Origin: Epiperipatus broadwayi
Taxonomy: Eukaryota > Onychophora > Udeonychophora > Euonychophora > Peripatidae
DNA: 64,000 bases
Direction: 5' to 3'
Assembly: GCA_028023455.1 (NCBI GenBank)
Contig: JAQFVV010000027.1
Coordinates: 6,691,845 to 6,755,844, forward strand
Positions 10,500-20,985 of the stretch are shown here, one piece after another (within the stretch, counting starts at the first letter, position 1; every line of letters begins with the position of its first letter). The notes beneath the pieces were generated by a model that saw only the letters and a program-made list of their open reading frames with translations, did not search any database and was not told the origin of the DNA. A program made the position numbers and the translations under genes.

Positions 10500-11090
10500 T
10501 AGCAGTTAAATGTGAAGTAACCTTTTCATGCTCTCTTATTAAGATGCTTCAGATTGGCCTATATAAATGTGAATTTAGATTAAAGATAAGATGGCTGCTC
10601 TTATGTTTATAAAATCTCTATCTTGTGTTGAGGTTTGAGAGTTCCCTCTATAGTAAAAATAAATAAACTGTTTGCTATTATATATGTTTAAAGCCTATGG
10701 AAATGGTTAAAGCCTTTCTCTTTATAATTACCTACTGTCTGTGTGCTCAATAAATAATTAGAATATTACATTCATTTCTATATTTCTATTAAAAAGATCA
10801 TAATATTAACTTATATGTAAATCACGAGATTTCATGTGTTAATTTGTTAAAAAGGAAATAATGGATTTAAATGTGAAGTGAGTGACTTCTTTATGCTTTC
10901 AAATGTTTCAGATTGGCCTACATAAATGTGAATTTAGGTTAAAGATAAGATGGGCATTCTTATTGTCATAAAGTTCCTATCTTGTGATGAGGTTTGAGAG
11001 GTCCCTCTGTAAACAAAAAAAGACATCATTTGACTATTCTATATGTTCAAAGTGCATGTGATAAAAGATACTGCCTGAGTGCTCAATTCT
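10500..11090 (+). repeat. Two diverged tandem copies, period about 360 bp
   Basis: The block at 10,508-10,760 recurs at 10,868-11,090. Shared landmarks are CAGATTGGCCTA.ATAAATGT, AAAGATAAGATGG, CTATCTTGTG.TGAGGTTTGA and TGAG or TGTG then GTGCTCAAT. The two copies are clearly diverged. No coding content and no hammerhead core were found in the unit. Confidence 0.75.
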
Positions 11091-11329
11091 TACTTATATA
11101 AAATAATTTAAGTTTTTATTTATTTTAGAGGATTCCAGCTCAATACTTTACAATAGTTTGGGTTGCTTAGCATTTATTTATCACTGCTGTATTCAAATGA
11201 ATTTAAATTCTATGTATAGTTTCATTAAAGTCACAATGTATTGATTACTTAGTTCTGACACAATAAATACATTTTTTTAGATATATTGTTTGCCCAATTT
11301 TAAATCATCCTCAAAGAAAATTGTGAAGT

Positions 11330-11700
11330 GTCATTGGATATTATTAATTCCCTTAAATCAAAAAATCTAAATTTATATACTAAACACAATAGTAGTACTC
11401 AGCCTAAGGGTTCACCATGTATAGTCTATCACTTCCAGTGTCCAAACATCACAGACCTCTCAAACATCAACCCATTTGACTACTTTTCCCTATGTACATT
11501 AATGCAATGGTAGAGTGGCAGACTCAAAAGCTAAAGATCCACACTAAACTTTACCACTTCTAGTGTTCAAATGTCACATGACCTCTAAAGTATCAAACCT
11601 TTTGGTTACTTTGTTTTTTGTAGTTTAGTGCAATGGTAGGGTTGCAGAATCAAGAGATAAACATTTTTAAATCACAGTTTAATCGATCATTTCAATTTTC
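11330..11700 (+). repeat. Tandem SINE family D pieces, period about 130 bp
   Basis: CACTTCCAGTGTCCAAA..CAC and CACTTCTAGTGTTCAAATGT are 130 bp apart, and the head GCAATGGTAG.GTGGCAGA occurs at about 11,503 and 11,630. The pieces match the head and middle of family D SINEs (31.74 kb, 15.28 kb). A tandem arrangement of a SINE is unusual and recurs on a larger scale at 35.7-36.7 kb. Confidence 0.6.
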
Positions 11701-11739
11701 TGTTGTTTCTATACATGTGTTCATGTATATTTAAATATT

Positions 11740-11790
11740 TGTAGTTCTGATGAAGGCTGCTGGACAGTTGAAACTGTAAGAAAATTAAAT
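11740..11790 (+). ncRNA. Decayed hammerhead-like motif, HHR-4 type
   Basis: CTGATGA, a 16-nt hairpin (GGCUG and CAGUU arms), then GAAACTGT follow in hammerhead order and match the HHR-4 core at 34.5/34.8 kb. The cleavage position reads A and proximal stem I pairing is poor, so it is probably a relic. Confidence 0.4.
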
Positions 11791-11829
11791 ATAACTAATT
11801 GTAGAAATAATGTTTACATTGAATAAATT

Positions 11830-13020
11830 TAAATGACTCAAGTTATTAATAATCCTTCATCTATCACTTTTAGTGCTTAAATATTTATATGTACCTCCAA
11901 GTGACAGCTTCCTGGATGAATAATGTTTTATTTGTGATAGGGGATTTTGATTTTATTGCATCTTTTTGCCCTATATTTTTAATTAGTTTTGTTTATAATG
12001 CCTTATTATTTATACCAATACTATGCAGAGTAATTTAGTCCAATGATCAAGTCACAATGTTGTATAAATTTAAAACAAAATAATCCAAAAGGATGCAGAG
12101 ATTTGAAATTTAAAAACAACTTAAATATAAAGGTTTCAATCTATGGCATCATGGCCATAAAATGTTGAATAAAATAGATAAAAATAAATATCAATTTATG
12201 ACATGTAATAATAATGTTTCCAAATATATGCAGGGCACGCTAGTAAAAAGTGCCTGATGATTGTTTTTTTTATTGCTATAATGTTAAATGAGATATATTT
12301 TTATAGATTTTTTAAAATGATTCTTTAAGGACCACAAGAAGTATATCAGCATATTGCCTTTCAGTGATGTAGTCTTTAGGAAAAATGGATACTTGCCAAA
12401 ACTTAGTATGGTGTCTTAAGTTTTTAGTTGATTGATAGTTGTACCTATAGGATTTGTCATCTATGCACAGAGTTGAGCTACTTTAATGACCTAGTGGCTA
12501 TATACCAATCATAATTGAAAACTATTAACATTTTAGTGAAATATAATATTGATGGATAATATTTGTGGATCTAGAGAGAATTATACTAGAAAAATAAATC
12601 CTAGTGGATTTTCTGATTCAAAAAAAGAAGCTAATCTACCAAGGTGGCAATAAACAGCTTTGGAATTAAACATAGATGTAATGTACTAATAATAATAGTG
12701 CACAGAATGTCTATGTGAGTTATACTGATAAAAATATAATTATTTAGATTTGAAAAGGTCCAGATTTAGTTTGCAGTAGTTTTTTCTTTCTTTGTCTTGA
12801 GATTCTGCAGGGGACATTCTCACCTCTTACAAGAATAGATCAAAATTTTATTTATGAAGAAGAGGTTTTTCTCTTAGCTCTATTTCTGGTTAACATTTAA
12901 ATTGCAATGGGATTAATATGTAACATTTATCTTATATTTTAACGTTAGTAATTTATCAAAACAACATGTCCGCTGATATTTGTGGACAATAACATACTCT
13001 CTTTCTTTCACCACATTTAC
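11830..13020. other. AT-rich stretch, nothing recognised
   Basis: No supported feature. Isolated words resemble SINE family D near 11,865 (CTATCACTTTTAGTGCTTAAA). Confidence 0.4.
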
Positions 13021-13049
13021 ATCACCAAATGTGAGCTTTACTGATGAAG

Positions 13050-13290
13050 GGATGACAGATGATAATGCTTACCAAACCCCCAAAACAGTGCAATAGATTC
13101 TAAAGATCGAATATATAGTTCAAATATCCCAAACTCATCAGTGATGACAGCTATAAGCTTGAAACTAGTTTGGAGAATATTCAGACAGTATGGAGTGGGG
13201 ATTTATTAAGTATTATCATCTGACATCTATTTGTTACTAAAACTTATATTAAGTGGCACAGCTGTGATGAAACAAAAAGTGTATGCTGTT
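13050..13290 (+). mobile_element. HHR-2-related foldback arm, decayed
   Basis: Right-arm sequence with GTGATGA, CAGC-UAUAA-GCUU, GAAACTAGTT and then GGGATTTATTAAG and the outer block AAGTGGCACAG. Invariant C3 has become G. Stem II retains good pairing. This subfamily differs from 1.6-1.9 kb by the TTTATTAAG block shared with copies at 21, 25, 26 and 39 kb. Confidence 0.6.
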
Positions 13291-14538
13291 GAAAGAGCAG
13301 TATATAATCTGTAGTCATGTGATAGATTCATATAATATTTGTGGACAATAAAGATATAGAACAAAATAGAATTATTATTCACTTAAACAATAAATATATA
13401 TATATATATAACAAATGAATATTTAAACCATTTAAGTTACACATACGTAACTGTGATGTAGTTATATAGATTTCTTGGTTTTTATTAATAAAATGTGTTT
13501 AATTTATTAAATAAACCTATCATTCTTGTATATGTTTTTCTTCCATTGTATTCAATTAGTTAATTAATTAAGAATGACATATTTCTAAAAATGCTCATGC
13601 TATTAATGAAAAAGAATATTGCATTTCTCCATCAAAAACATGGACTATTTAAATTATGTCATTTGCATCTTATTTAAATATCACCTCAGATATTTGAGGA
13701 TAAATAAGACCACCTTATGGTATGAATATGACCTCAAATAGTTGAAAGCATGCTTAGCATTGCAGGATATTATAAATAATAATCTTTTCTTTTAAACACA
13801 GAAAATGTGTTTTATATTGAATTAACTAAGAATAGTTTAGAGTATGCAGTCATCATTTCTTAATGCCTATACTTTACACTAAGTGGTAACAAGGAAGAAT
13901 GAATAAAAATGCAGAACAGGTAAATAAATATAAGCAGGACAGTTTTTCATATTTTCAAAGATGGTGCCAAACACAATGATCTTTGCTAACTGTTAAGTAT
14001 GAATAAAAAGTGCCCTTCAGCAAATTATATTTTTTGTCAACCATTGAGGATTAAATAACTCAAACATTACATAATCATATTGTATGATTTGGCATCAGTT
14101 AGGAGTTTTATGCACAAACATTCTAGAAATCATTGATTATTAAGGCTTGCACTGGATGAAATTACTGTGTGGAGAATTTGGTACAGTTTTCATTGAGGAT
14201 TAGATGATGTATCTGGAAGTGTGAACATACAATGAATAGATTATAATGGGAAGGTTTTGAATATTAAAGAATACTTGATTTTATCATTATAATTACTTAG
14301 GCATGTTATTATGAACAACTATTAATTCAAGTATTAATTTGGTACATTCCATTTTTCTGTGAAAATTGTGCATTTTACTGATGGCAACACTGTCCATTAA
14401 TTTTACTCATGCCTTCTGGATGCCATTACATCTCATTTGTTATCTTTTTAAAATAGGATGACCTAACCATGGCTTAATCACAATTATGTTACCAATGAAA
14501 TATTTTAAACAGATGAAAGCAGGCATAAACTAATTTTA
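13291..14538. other. AT-rich stretch with one HHR-2 end fragment
   Basis: At about 14,110-14,190 the words ATTGATTATTAAGGCTTGCAC and TACTGTGTGGAGA match the outer end of HHR-2 elements. The rest has no recognised feature. Confidence 0.45.
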
Positions 14539-15219
14539 GTACTTGTGTGTTTTCCTGTAAACCAAAATAGCAGCCAATTACAATTTCGGCTGTCTGAAAA
14601 ATGTTTATAAAAAATTACTTACTAGGAAACATTGTATTTAATATTTACATTTCATTTTTTTATTATTGTTATTTTTAAAATAGAAATCATTGTGGAAAAA
14701 TTAATTACAATATTTACACTTTATTTATTCATTTACTTTTGGGGATAAACTTATTAACAAAAAAATGAAAAAATATATATACAATATTTACACTTGATTT
14801 ATGTTGGCGGCATGCAATCATATCGTGACCATTAATTCACATTTTTCTGGAGGGCAGGATCCTATATCTTTGGAAATAGTCCAGTACATCACATTCTGTT
14901 ACAGAAAGGTCCCAAATTTTTATCATCATGACAATTTATCAAAAAATCTGCTGATCAAAAGAAACACGTTGAACCAAAGTATAACAGTGTTAAGAGCGTC
15001 TCTTGCTTCCCACGTTACAATATGAATAAAATTTAAAAAATTGAAATAAAGTTTTTTAATGAAATTTATTGGAATTCTTTTTTTTTTTTAATTTGACGAT
15101 TTATTAATTTTATTTTAATTTAACAAGTAACACATCTTTTGTAGATTGTAGGTCCTTACAATTGTATATTTATCAAAATACGAGCTGCCATCTTGGTTTA
15201 CAGGAAAATTCACAAGTAC
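14539..15219. mobile_element. DNA transposon relic with 36-bp terminal inverted repeats, Merlin-like
   Basis: Left end 14,539-14,574 and right end 15,184-15,219 are inverse complements with 32 of 36 bases matching (GTACTTGTG..TTTTCCTG, then TAAACCA.). The element is 681 bp. On the minus strand at about 14,801-14,920 a broken frame reads CDVLDYFQRYRILPSRKM, stop, INGHDMIACRQ. This resembles the N-terminal helix and first zinc half-site of IS1016/Merlin-type transposases. A clear target-site duplication was not found. It is an internally deleted, dead copy; the superfamily call is inference. Confidence 0.55.
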
Positions 15220-15282
15220 CCTAGTATTACATTAAAAAAATTTAATTCAGGTAGGGGGAATGCCCTGAATAATTTGTTGCAG

Positions 15283-15450
15283 TAGTAGAATGGCAGACTC
15301 TGTAGCTCAAGGTCCATTGACCATCGCTTCGACTCTGCCCTCTCAAGTGCTGACTCTGCCCTCTCAGGTGCTGACTCTGCCCTCTCAGGTGCTGACTCTG
15401 CCCTCTCAGGTGCTGACTCTGCCCTGTCTGGTGCATGATCAATAAGGCAT
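15283..15450 (+). repeat. SINE family D head with 21-bp minisatellite
   Basis: The tRNA-like head GCAGTAGTAGAATGGCAGAC and GTAGCTCAAGGTCC is followed by about 4.5 near-identical copies of a 21-bp unit (GTGCTGACTCTGCCCTCTCA plus G) at 15,338-15,433. The unit is GC-richer than its surroundings and appears to have expanded from the SINE body. The antisense frame repeats a seven-residue word, but only because 21 is divisible by three. Confidence 0.75.
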
Positions 15451-15454
15451 TTAA

Positions 15455-15888
15455 TTTTTTTAATAATATTATTATTAATAATTTTTATCTACAGTTTGTT
15501 GAGGCTGATTATACAAGTACTTGGCCATATCATTTTCATAGTCATTGTATGAACATTGTGAATATTTGTAATAAGATCCCCGATTATGGTTGGAACAATC
15601 TGATACTTAATCGTTGACTTTTCTAATCAATTATATTATAAATATGATTAAATTTCACATCTGGCAAAGTTATTAACTATTTCGCATATAAAATAGTCAC
15701 TTAATTGTGTTTAACATAGAAAATACATTTCTTACTTCTTTTCATTGAAATAAATTTCACTCGCATTGATCAATAGATGACAGTAAGAACATTAATCATT
15801 TACAAATTGATGAGCAAATATGATAATTATTTCCATCACTATCATTTATAATGCAGTATGTTTATTTAAATATGCATGCTTAAATATA
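15455..15888. other. AT-rich stretch, nothing recognised
   Basis: No supported feature. Confidence 0.4.
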
Positions 15889-15889
15889 G

Positions 15890-16065
15890 ACAGCTGAAGT
15901 TTTAAATAGAATTCCAAAACATTGTAAAAGACCTGGAAAAAGACCACGTTTGAGGTAGACAAGTTGGCCCGATGTGGAAAACTAAGAGATTTTAGATTGG
16001 AGAAACTGGAGAGAAACTTTCTTTATGCGGTAGATCAATTGTTTTTTTAAAAACGATGATGATGC
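15890..16065 (+). pseudogene. RTE-type LINE 3' end fragment
   Basis: A broken frame reads TAEVLNRIPKHCKRPGKRPR, then RNWRETFF, matching the C-terminal tail at 5,840-6,000 (TIEILNWNPRDCKRP). It ends in (GAT)n at 16,047-16,057. The 5' part is absent, as is usual for a 5'-truncated LINE insertion. Confidence 0.75.
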
Positions 16066-16790
16066 ATATTCCAAATGTGTTTTCTTATTTGGAAGAGGTT
16101 ACAATAAGGCGAATAAATGTCAAAAAACATGATTTTACAACTTTATTTTTAAACTTTTCACTTGACTACTTGTTTAACGATAATCGTTTTTTATATAATG
16201 TATTATTATATACAGCATTAAAAAATATAAAAAAATCAATTAAAAATAAATAATGAAATTATTATCTTTGGAAATGGATCTATTTTAAGCTTTCCTGTTA
16301 AGAAAGTAACTTCTAAGTTTAGACTAACATATTTTTTACGTGGTTACCATAGTAACATTTCATCATTAATTTAACGAAGTGTAAACTTTTTTTAAATAGA
16401 TTTTGCTAAAACTCAAGATTTAATAGAAAATATTAAATTTTTAAATACCATATCTCCGGATTTAATTAGTCTTTGCCAAAACCAAAAGAATTAATGGAAA
16501 ATATTAAAATTTTAAATAACCATGTTTCCGCACTTAATGTTTATCATTCAAATTTTTTTTTATTAATAAATATTGTATATAATTATTTTTATCTTTCTCT
16601 TAATTTGTGTTATTATTATTACCATGACAACGAAGTAATACCGTTATCAACATTATTCATGATTTTCCAGTGGAACCTTTCTTCATAAACCTCCTATTAG
16701 AAACCTTTTTTTCCCACAGTAGACGAGTCAGGGCGACCCTAAGTTGATGAAGCCTCTCCGCAAATTATAAGTACTCAAATATATTTCAAC
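16066..16790. other. AT-rich stretch, nothing recognised
   Basis: No supported feature. A short duplication around TTTGCCAAAACC or its variant near 16,400 and 16,470 is noted. Confidence 0.4.
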
Positions 16791-16794
16791 CTCC

Positions 16795-16985
16795 TTACAG
16801 TTATGCACTCCATTTATACAACTGATACACATGACCACATACATGTGAAAAAAAAACCTCCAATATATATATATTTCATACTAAACCAGCACTCATCAGT
16901 TGGTCCAGATCATCATCTCCCACACATACATGCAATCAGTGCTCACTTTATATTAAGAGATTGAAACATGTCCATTAAAGTTTGA
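16795..16985 (-). mobile_element. HHR-1 repeat, inverted copy next to dimer
   Basis: The minus strand carries the ribozyme region and the first part of the downstream tRNA-like block (GTGGTCATGTGTATCAGTTG). It lies head-to-head with the + strand dimer that follows. At its inner end both orientations meet near 16,975. Confidence 0.7.
16858..16913 (-). ncRNA. Hammerhead ribozyme, HHR-1, intact core
   Basis: Minus-strand core CTGATGA (16,893-16,899) and GAAA (16,874-16,877) are intact. Stem II is GUGCU-GGUUU-AGUAU, five pairs including two G-U. Proximal stem I pairs CCAA with UUGG. The stem III region is expanded TA sequence. Distal stem I is lost, so activity may be weak. Confidence 0.65.
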
Positions 16986-17665
16986 AGATTTGCTATCTTA
17001 GTATAAACTGAGCACGGATTGTATTTATGTATGGGAGATGGTGATCTGCACAATGTGGTGAGTGCTGGTTCAGCATGATATATATATATATATATATTAG
17101 ATATCATTTATCTATTTAATGGGTATGTGGTCATGTGTATCACTTGTATAAGATGGAGTGCATAGTTGTAGAATGTTTGAAAGTCTTAAGTTCAAGTTCT
17201 TCTAATTACATTAAGTTTAGTAAAAATAATATAAATGTATTTAAATTTACATATTCAGCCTGTATTCTACCCATCTCTTATGGACATATTAAGGTCCTAT
17301 ATGTGAGGAATCAGAATGACTTAAAAGTCAATATGGGTATGACAATAACATTGGCATCATCAAGGGCTTCGAGTATTCCATCATCAGATTTTCATTTGTA
17401 TAAATGGCTGAAGAGTTGGAGGGTGGAGAAAATTGAAGCTTGACCATTAAAGTCTGAAGATTTGCTATCTTAATATAAACTGAGTGAGATTGTATATATG
17501 TGTGGGAGATAGTGATCAGGACCAACTGATGAGTGCTGATTCAGCATGAAATATTGGAGATCTTTTTTTCACATGTATGTGGTCATGTGTATCACCTGTA
17601 TAAGATGGGGTGCATAGCTGTAGGGAGCTTGAAAGTCTTGAGTTCAAGACCTTCTAATCACATTA
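16986..17665 (+). mobile_element. HHR-1 head-to-tail dimer, period about 471 bp
   Basis: Two ribozyme regions lie at 17,040-17,100 and 17,505-17,560; the stem II word GTGCTG starts at 17,062 and 17,533. Each is followed by GTGGTCATGTGTATCAC.TGTA, a tRNA-like segment ending in a B-box-like TTCAAG word, and CTAAT.ACATTAAGTTT. The first monomer reaches the second through TCTTATGGACATATTAAGG and GGCTGAAGAGTTGGAGG. A head-to-tail dimer with one ribozyme per unit is the arrangement expected for a retrozyme. The first core is broken (TGTGGTGA, GATA). Confidence 0.75.
17505..17560 (+). ncRNA. Hammerhead ribozyme, HHR-1, core present but stem III deleted
   Basis: CTGATGA at 17,526-17,532, stem II GUGCU-GAUUC-AGCAU at 17,533-17,547 and GAAA at 17,548-17,551 are intact. 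Only UA separates GAAA from UUGG, six bases fewer than in other copies, which removes stem III and the cleavage triplet context. Probably inactive. Confidence 0.6.
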
Positions 17666-18460
17666 AGTTTTGTATAAATAATAAACTTATATTTGAATAT
17701 TAAATACATTTGGTGGTAATCTATTTATTTTATTTTTGACGTTTTAAATTTTACTTTTAGATTAGAGGGGCCTCTGTCATCCCATTGAATGGTATGCCTA
17801 GCTTTTTCTTTGGCCACTGTTTTACACTAACCTTGGATTTGATAAGCATTTAATTTCTTTCTGTTGTACTAGTTTGATGATCCTTAAGTGTTATGCCTGT
17901 TTTTCCATGATTACTAATTTTGGATTTGATAAACATTTTATCTTTTTCTACCACTCAAATTTGAACTTTTCTTGGAGCATTTTTTAGTTCTTGGTAGAGA
18001 TTTATCCTGTATTTGGAAAATTTATTAGCTCATATTGATGATAAAAATTAAAAATTGTAATCGTTAAATAAATAAATGTAAAAGAATATTTAGAATTAAG
18101 GAAAAGGTTGTTAAATATTTTGGTTAGAGAGCAATTTTATTAATATTAATAGTTATATTTTAAGAGGCCAACCCTATATATCAGGCTAATAATATTCTCT
18201 AAGCTTTTCTATCAACTGCTCTATTTCATAAATATTTATAGCATTCTATATAGTTTGATGTTGCATAAAATAGGTGATCATGGTCCTCCAGTTCTCAAAT
18301 TTCTTATAAACCCATAAACAGTAAACCATTTGATTTTCTTTTTTTAATTTAGAAATTGAAAAGTATGTATTATAAATATAAGTAAATTTATTTATTGGCT
18401 GTAATCAGAAAAATATTGCAATTTCATTAAATGGAAGCCATTTTGAAAAGTTTTCTAAAT
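17666..18460. other. AT-rich stretch with one diverged duplication
   Basis: TTGGATTTGATAA.CATTT occurs at about 17,833 and 17,921, with similar words (GTATGCCTAG, TTATGCCTG) upstream of each, giving an approximate 90-bp duplication. No gene recognised. Confidence 0.45.
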
Positions 18461-18461
18461 G

Positions 18462-18600
18462 AAATACGTATATTGGTGATTATTTATCTTTTCAGCATAT
18501 ATGTGCTTGAGTGTATCAGTGTTATTAGATAGAGTGGAGAGTTGTGGGTCGTGTGAAAGTCTGTGCTCATATACCCTATATATTACATATATAGACACAG
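18462..18600 (+). mobile_element. HHR-1/hairpin-family fragment starting at the ribozyme 3' side
   Basis: It begins with GAAATACGTATATTGGTGAT, which is the GAAA, stem III and 3' half of stem I of HHR-1, without the CTGATGA half. It continues with TGTATCAGTGTTATTAGATA and TGAAAGTCTGTGCTCATATA, which is one arm of the palindrome at 57.4 kb. This links the HHR-1 repeat to that palindrome family. Confidence 0.65.
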
Positions 18601-19244
18601 GTATATAATATGTAGTTGTCTTTTAATACTTTAATTAAAATAATTGAAAATTCAAATTATATTGAAAATAGAGTGGACAATATTAAATTAATCCACAATG
18701 ATTATATCATATTATGGCATCATAAATGCTAAAAGTGGTATCTCAGACTGTTCCTAAAAAGAGTATTTGTTTTATATAAATATCATTTGAAATCTGATTT
18801 CTTTATAAACATTATTTAGAATAAGTATTAAAATATATGTATTAAAAAAAAGTTGAACCATAAAATCATAAAAAAGGAAAACAATGTTATTATAATGAAA
18901 TAAATGTGCTTTTTATTACTATAAACATTACTTACAATAAGTTTTATAATATTACTCTTAAAAGGTCGAACAAAATAGTGATAATTTGCAAAAGATGATG
19001 TAAATTTACAACTATTTAGACTACAAGCAATATGAAATACCCTAAATCTGATAAGGGGGGAATAAAATTTATCCTATATGAGCTAAATTCAAACTAATTT
19101 ATTTTTTGAAATAAAAAGACATACTTAGGAAGATACTGTGACAGATATATCTTCAATTAAAATATATATTTATATAAAATTTAGGCATTTAAAAATTTAA
19201 AATTATCTCACATACCAAATATAGCCATATCTAAGCTATAAAAA
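18601..19244. other. AT-rich stretch, nothing recognised
   Basis: No supported feature. Confidence 0.4.
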
Positions 19245-19256
19245 CTACAATTCTAT

Positions 19257-19635
19257 ATTAGAACACCCCCTAACCTTAACAGACTTCCAAATAACACCAA
19301 ATATAAAATATCCCAGGATCAAACATCTCTGATTGTGAACAAATTCAGTGCAGTATTGCCACTTGCAAGTCAGTATGAGCCTAGGACAAATATAGCCACC
19401 AGAATATCCCAACACAAATACTTGTGCAAGCAAGCACAAAATAACTCTGACTATAAATCCATTTTCTTGGAGCACAAGCAAAAATCTGGCCACATTGTTG
19501 ATTCAATAAATGTTAAAATTGTTTGCACTGAGTGAGATGATAGAAATCATAAAAGTGAAAGAGGCATGGTTTATTGCTAATAACCAGGCCATTAATAAGA
19601 AAAATAATAGTGTCCAACTCTCCCACAAATCATTA
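19257..19635 (+). pseudogene. Penelope-like element, GIY-YIG endonuclease fragment
   Basis: Broken frames read NTPPNLNRLPNNTKYKISQD, then RTNIATRISQHKYLCKQAQN, NSDYKSIFLEHKQKSGHI and NVKIVCTE. This matches the C-terminal GIY-YIG endonuclease of Penelope-like elements and the better-preserved copy at 46.5-46.9 kb. The catalytic YVGET box is degraded. The downstream words correspond to the A.FIAN..AINKKN tail. The reverse transcriptase part is absent. Confidence 0.7.
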
Positions 19636-20030
19636 AATTAAATAAATTAATATACTTAAGCATTCGTTGACATTGTGTTCTGCTGAAAAGGAATAATAAA
19701 CAAAACACTGTCAGAATCATAGCGTTGATTAAAGTTATGCAGTTTTAGGTGTGCCTATATCTTTTCATCAGAATTTGAAGTCAATGAGTGTTTTGCACAG
19801 GTTTATGAAAAGAATTACAAGATACCCAGCTGCCCATGAGTTCTATGACTCTGTCTTCACCAGCTAAAAGCACGTTCATCTACAGCAAACAAAATTAATG
19901 TACGAAATAAGCCTTTACTTAGCCAATGTTTGAAAATTGAAGCAGACCAATTACAAATAGGAAAAGGAGAATAATCTGTTATACTATGTATAAATAATTT
20001 TAATAATATAGTAATAAATGAAAGACAATA
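19636..20030. other. AT-rich stretch, nothing recognised
   Basis: A short segment near 19,740-19,790 resembles coding sequence by composition, but no family was recognised. Confidence 0.4.
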
Positions 20031-20040
20031 CTAATATAAC

Positions 20041-20516
20041 TTACAAGCTTAAGAGAATAGGGTCATGGGATCTATGACTTTTATTTTGACTATATATAGT
20101 CTTTGCCTTAAGTCTTATGCAATGTTATATTGTTAAGACTACTAATATATGGTATGGCTGAAGATCTATCAGCCCCATATAGCTATTTGAGTTGGATATC
20201 TGGGTTTGAAGATATATAGGTGTCTGAAAATTTCAGATTTTCCACTCAATAGATAACTTTTAGTTAAATGCTGGCTTTGTGTTGGTATTTTTAGATCTAG
20301 TGTCTGAACCTACCCTGACACCTCTCTGAGGAGTGCCAAAACACGAAACCATGGTCAGGGGTTTGGGGAGGGGTTCCTGACAGAGATATTTTAAATGCTT
20401 TCTCTGGCTAAGCCTTTATCACAAAGCTTGTTGAGGAATTGGCAATCCTCATTGTTTATAACTTACAAGCTTAAGAGAATAGGGTCATGTGATCTATGAC
20501 TTTTATTTTGACTATT
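20041..20516 (+). mobile_element. HHR-3 retrozyme-like unit, 422-bp period
   Basis: A 54-bp block beginning TTACAAGCTTAAGAGAATAG occurs at 20,041-20,094 and again at 20,463-20,516 with few differences. The 422 bp between the starts contain one hammerhead ribozyme and no open frame. One full unit plus a partial second unit is what a truncated head-to-tail dimer of a small circular-RNA-derived element would leave. A third, inverted piece lies at 8,765-8,935. Confidence 0.7.
20306..20376 (+). ncRNA. Hammerhead ribozyme, family HHR-3
   Basis: The core is CTGAGGA (20,326-20,332; position 7 may be any base), stem II GUG-CCAAAA-CAC (20,333-20,344), GAAA (20,345-20,348), stem III CC-AU-GG and triplet GUC ending at 20,356. 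Proximal stem I pairs ACCUCU with AGGGGU. Distal stem I pairs GAACCU.CCC with GGG.AGG.UUC, allowing one mismatch and a two-base bulge. The GC-rich stem I stands out in AT-rich DNA. All invariant bases are present and every helix forms. Cleavage is predicted after 20,356. Confidence 0.85.
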
Positions 20517-20985
20517 TATACTAATATCATTTTATATTAAGAGAAAACATCAAAATTTTAATTATAACCTTAATGTATTTTTGATCCTGAAATTATATTT
20601 AAGTTATATTTAATATTTTCTCTGAATATAAAATAGTATTAGTATTGGTTTTAATTTATTTCATTTCAGTGTTAGAGTTGTCATAGATTTTTTTTTTTTC
20701 AAATCATAATAACATTGCCATAAAAGTTTAATTAAATATTACTGATTCTGAAATTTTTCTTATAAAATGATATTTGGAATATAACTGAATAATGATAAAA
20801 TAGATTTTTAGTCTTAAAACTGAAATAGGTTTAGTTTGAGGTGCAATAGGGTGCATCTATAATTCAAATACAAAATTTCCTAATTCATATCTTGAGAAAG
20901 GATTGAATGTAATCAGCAAAATATCACATGACCTCAATATACATAATGCTGTTCAGTAGCTATTTCTTTTCTTATTACCCAATTA
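20517..20985. other. AT-rich stretch, nothing recognised
   Basis: No supported feature. Confidence 0.4.

Noticed and set aside
10500-11090. 360-bp tandem repeat as a further retrozyme dimer
   Set aside because: The period is suitable but no CUGANGA/GAAA combination was found in either unit.
13020-13060. Hammerhead core at CTGATGAAGGGATGAC
   Set aside because: CTGATGA is present but no stem II, GAAA or cleavage triplet follows at the needed distance.
15242-15442. Frame with a seven-residue repeat (GQSQHLR)
   Set aside because: The repeat is a 21-bp minisatellite; the frame is a by-product.
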